From contig MPNW01000157.1 of the NCBI GenBank assembly GCA_011800805.1, positions 182,301 to 246,300 on the forward strand: a DNA stretch of 64,000 nt. The letters run 5' to 3'. Below, piece by piece: positions 60,546 to 64,000 of this stretch. Under the pieces are notes generated by a model. It worked only from the letters and a program-made list of their open reading frames with translations. It was not told the DNA's origin and did not search any database. Source of the DNA: Hirudo medicinalis (lineage: Eukaryota > Annelida > Clitellata > Hirudinida > Hirudinidae). How positions within the stretch are numbered: the stretch's first letter is position 1; the number at the start of each line of letters is the position of its first letter. The position numbers and the translations under genes were made by a program.

Positions 60546-62866
60546 ATATGATCAACCACTTAGGCATGATTGTGCTCGAATGTATGAAGGAAGCAGGTAT
60601 CCCTGAGACGGTCAGGGCTACCACCGAAGCTGGAGCCGACAAAGCTAATCAACATGAATAATGTCATTAAACATTATTCAATGGAATTGTCACGGTATTA
60701 GCAATAAAATGGATGAGTTCATTTCTGAGATCCTTAAAATTCTACCGGATATTATCTTGCTCCAAGAAACATTTCTTCAAAGCAGGAAATCCTTCAAATT
60801 ACAAGGGTATAGAGTGGAATGACTAGATCGGACTGATGACAGACATGGTGGAGGGATCATAACTTGTATCAGGGACCGTTGCATTACGTCTTCCCATGTT
60901 GTCTACTTACCCTGCTGTGATTGCTGGACCGCCCTCGCGATTCGGTCTTGTTCCACTTTTCGCCTCCTTCCTGGTTAATCATAGCGGATCTGGTTGATGA
61001 GCTCGCCTGGAACCATTTTGGCAGGTGGTTCCATCCAACTGCATGTCGGTCCGTCTGGGTAGGACCTCTCACTTCTTCGAACGTCAGCTCGGCTACTGAT
61101 TCGTCGATCTCATTATAGATATAGAGTGGAACGACTAGATCGGACTAATGACAGACGTGGTGGAGGGATCATGACTTGTATCAGAGAAGGCCTAACTTAT
61201 AGTAGTTCTGCCATATCTGAGGACACGGAATGTTTGATAACTTCTATCATTACAGGTTCCGCGACGATGAAGATTGTAAACTTTAATGTTCCCTAGGCAA
61301 AATCTGCTCCAGCGACCAATTGGAATTGATCTTAAACCATTCCTCTGAGTGCCTCATCTTTGGAGACCTGTATGATCGCTCCCCAATGTTCGGATCCTGC
61401 CTTTCAGAATCCAGGGAAGATAGTGGAAAAGTTGGCGCGAGAAAAACAATCATGCCGCGTTAAACAAAGGAATACTCACACATCTTGCTCCAAATGGAAG
61501 CTTGTCAGCAATTGACGTGGCACTGGCTTCCCCTAACAAAGCTCTCAAGTCGACCTAGAAGGTAATGGACCAGAACCTTAGAAGCGATCATTTCGTCATC
61601 CAGATCGTCATAAATGAGCCTGCTTTCCGAGAGGAGATCAGATTACCCTCAATAAACATGAAGAATGTAAACTGGAATTCTTTCCAACTGAGATGTCTCA
61701 GCACACTTCACCGGGATCTACCGTTGGAAGAGGAGAATACGACTTATGTCACAGCGAGCATTCTGCAAGCTGCGAAACTAAGTTCTCCTGCTCCAAAAGT
61801 ATATTTGGAAAAACCGCCTGCTCCTTTTTGGAACGAAAATTGCCGAATGGCAATTAAAGAAAGAAACCTGAAAAGGAACATCTTCAGGAGGAACAGAATC
61901 TAGGAATCCTTCGAAAACTACATGAGGGCAAAGGGACATGCCCAATGGATAGTCAAGAATGCCAAGAAGGAATGCTGGCCAAGATTTTGCTCTAGGCTCA
62001 ACAGGAATACTGACTTTGGCACACTCTGGAGAACCATCAAGAGTATGAACTCTCAGCTCCCAGATTCCTCCCATTGCTTCGGAATCCGAAATTCCTCTGG
62101 ACAATCTCGGCAAAGCCGCAGACACTTTTGCTCTAGCCAGCAGCAACGCAAACTTGTCCCGCATTTCGCACAAATCAAAAATTCCTTTACCTTAACGCCC
62201 GAAATCTTTCAGCCTGACCTCTACGTTTCTCCCCTATCGGACCCGGTAAGTATTACTGAGATTCACGAAGCACTCCGGAAATGCGAGAACTCCTCCCCAG
62301 GACCTGATGGAATACACTACGATATGCTTCAAAAACTTCCTTATTCGAGCCTCGAAGGAGTCCTTTCGCTTCTCAACCAATCCTGGTTATCAGGACGGCT
62401 ACCATCGTCTTGGAAAGAGGTCTTGAGAGAATGGTCGCTGGCAGACTTAGATGGTTTCTGGAGAGCAGAAATCTACTAAATCCTTCTCAAGTTGGATTTA
62501 GTAAAAGTAGAGGATGCGCTGACCAGATCGTCAGATTAGTTCCAGATGTTGCAGCTTCTTCCATTCAGAAGGAGATGACTTTGGGAGTGTTCCTTGACCT
62601 AGAAAAAGTCCTTTGACATGGTCTGGAGAGAAGGAATCATTAACCAGCTCTTCCAAGTGGGCATCAAGGGCAGAATGCTTCACTGGATACACGATTTCCT
62701 CCAGGACCGCACCATTCAGGTGAAAGTCGGGGCATCCTTTTCCCGACCCCATCACTTGGAAATCGGCACACCTCAAGGCATCATTTTGAGTCCACTTCTC
62801 TTCATTATCATGACAAACGGGATGGCAGGACCAATAAAGGGAGTCCAGACGTCGATGTATGCAGAC
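60546..62866 (+). mobile_element. LINE (I/Jockey type): ORF1 end, endonuclease and RT, broken
   Basis: Starts within ORF1 (MINHLGMIVLECMKEAG), then TAATG at 60659-60663 and ORF2 (SLNIIQWNCHGISNKMDEF). A 241-bp foreign stretch (60879-61119) lies between two ~68-bp near-identical LINE segments (60809-60878 and 61120-61187). Later ORF2 parts: SDHFVIQIVI, KPPAPFWNENC, SSPGPDGIHYDML, SQVGFSKSRGCADQI, GVFLDLEK and GTPQGIILSPLLF, ending at MYAD where a hAT element begins. Several stops and frameshifts. The sequence is very close to the 52.4-53.1 kb copy, so the family was active recently. Confidence 0.88.
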
Positions 62867-63880
62867 CAGGGCCGTCTTAAAAGGGGCCGAAAGGGCCCTG
62901 GCCCCAGGCCACCCACCAATATAGGCTTTTGAAAAAATGACACAAAATATAACTAGAAACGGTTATGCTTTCTTCTCTCTCTCTCTCTCTCTCTCCCTCT
63001 CTCTAATGTGTCTACTGCTTCACTTGCCGATTGATGTGTTTAAATAAAGCAACATCTGAGTCTTCTCAGCTCTCATCTAATGGATTCTGTGATTAGAAAC
63101 ATTCACAAGAGCGTTCTGGGTATTCTTGAACTCATTAACCAGTACGCCACTTTCTTGCACAGCATATCGAAACTCAAGCCAATTGCGGCAAGGGACACAT
63201 ATACTATCTGTCATCTACAATAATGAAAGAGCTTGTCAGTGTAATGAGTGAACAAGTCCTCGGAGAAATCCTTTCTCGAGTTAAGAAATCAAAGTACTAC
63301 TCCATCTCTTTGGATTCTATACCCGATGCAGCCCACATTGTCCAACTAGCCCTTGTATTGAGATACATGGAGAAAGATGGCCCAGTGGAACGCTTTGTAA
63401 TATTCATGGCAAACAAAGGCCAATGCGCTCAAGAGATGTTCAATGTCTTGATGGAATTTTTGAAGATGCAAGATCTGGGAAAGTGCTGGACAAAGCTACG
63501 ACAATGCATCTGCAATGCGTGGTAAGTACAATGGTCTATAAGCCAAAGTGAGAGAGTCTTGCATCCTGGATTCATTGTACAACACATTCTCTAAACTTGG
63601 TTTGGAAAAATGCTGTAGAATGCTGTACATTTTTTTTTTACTTCCTTGAAAAGCTGTTCGTCTTCTTCACAATTTCAGCGCATCGGCATCAACTTTTGAC
63701 TTAAGCATGACTACCAGCAGATTAAGGATGTTCTGAAACAAATTGATGGTGACATTGAAGAAAAAGGGTGTGTACGCTGTGAAGCAAAAGGACTGTTAAG
63801 ACAGATAAATCATTTTGAAACAGGTATTTACAACATCTTCTGGAATGATATCCTGCAAAGAACAGATGCTTATTGTCACG
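62867..63880 (+). mobile_element. hAT element inserted in the LINE RT (5' part)
   Basis: Starts CAGGGCCGTCTTAAAAGGGG then GGGCCCTGGCCCC, a hAT-type terminus, directly after the LINE codons for YAD. A (CT)n run follows at 62971-63003. The transposase frame at 63223-63480 reads STIMKELVSVMSEQVL, YYSISLDSIPDAAHIVQL and DGPVERFVIF, the ZMYM1/DUF4371-type hAT core. It continues in other frames, ending near 63870 in KQIDGDIEEKG and NIFWNDILQRTD. It is frameshifted and its 3' end is not in the window or is replaced after 63880. Confidence 0.75.
62971..63003 (+). repeat. (CT)n microsatellite
   Basis: About 15 CT units with one interruption, inside the hAT 5' region. Confidence 0.9.
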
Positions 63881-64000
63881 CCGGTAGCCTATGAGCTCAC
63901 CGTCGCGACTTGTGCGAGCGATTCTTTTGTTAGCGTGGAACTTTATTTTTAACTTTTCTTTGTTCAAGCCACACGCCTGGCGCATAATCATTATCATCAA

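Noticed and set aside
63722..64000. 92-codon minus-strand ORF at the window end
   Set aside because: Antisense to hAT transposase remnants and truncated by the window edge; no recognised motif.

Overview
The window is AT-rich nuclear DNA from an invertebrate animal. The protein set is metazoan, the genes have many exons, and most introns are only about 50-70 bp with GT-AG borders. The mobile elements (I/Jockey- and CR1-type LINEs, a Ty3/gypsy LTR element, hAT, Tc1/mariner, tRNA-derived SINEs) fit an arthropod or another protostome, but the sequence does not fix the species. Eight genes can be modelled completely, with exon lengths summing to whole codons: SECISBP2 (-, 654 aa), an Abraxas/KIAA0157-like BRISC scaffold (+, 337 aa), eEF1-gamma (+, 426 aa), STAMBP/AMSH (-, 418 aa), Rab GDI (-, 442 aa), a TMEM38/TRIC channel (+, 284 aa), an SLC17/sialin-like transporter (-, 521 aa) and a divergent kinesin-14 (+, 726 aa). 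A ninth, WDR26 (-), is complete except for its exact start.

Layout. 0.6-23 kb is gene-dense: SECISBP2 and Abraxas share a divergent promoter, then come eEF1G, WDR26 and STAMBP. The only long introns here hold mobile DNA: a terminal-inverted-repeat element in Abraxas, and a ~60-bp-unit repeat plus two copies of a short dispersed repeat in WDR26. 23.5-36.1 kb is a transposon graveyard: LINE endonuclease, RT and C-terminal pieces, a BED/hAT relic, a Ty3/gypsy element with an intact 5-bp target duplication, one or two hAT elements and a Tc1/mariner relic. 36.5-41.7 kb holds an unrecognised coiled-coil exon and the GDI/TMEM38 divergent pair. 42-45.2 kb is nested debris. 46-49.3 kb is the SLC17 gene. 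50-53.6 kb holds a hAT relic, a SINE, the 5' part of a LINE and a second copy of the ~60-bp-unit repeat. 54.6-57.7 kb is the kinesin. 58.5-64 kb has another SINE and a near full-length LINE broken by a hAT element exactly at its YAD(D) catalytic motif.

The host genes do not form one pathway. They are housekeeping functions: selenoprotein translation, K63-deubiquitination (Abraxas, STAMBP), E3-ligase scaffolding (WDR26), translation elongation, Rab recycling, ER/SR cation conductance, lysosomal/vesicular anion transport and microtubule motor function. The most interesting items are the kinesin with its switch I motif lost, the TIR element carrying a widespread uncharacterised ORF, the LINE family with overlapping TAATG between its ORFs, a GC-AG intron in SECISBP2, and the composite periodic repeat. 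Several runs of N sit between exact duplicates and look like unmerged contig ends.
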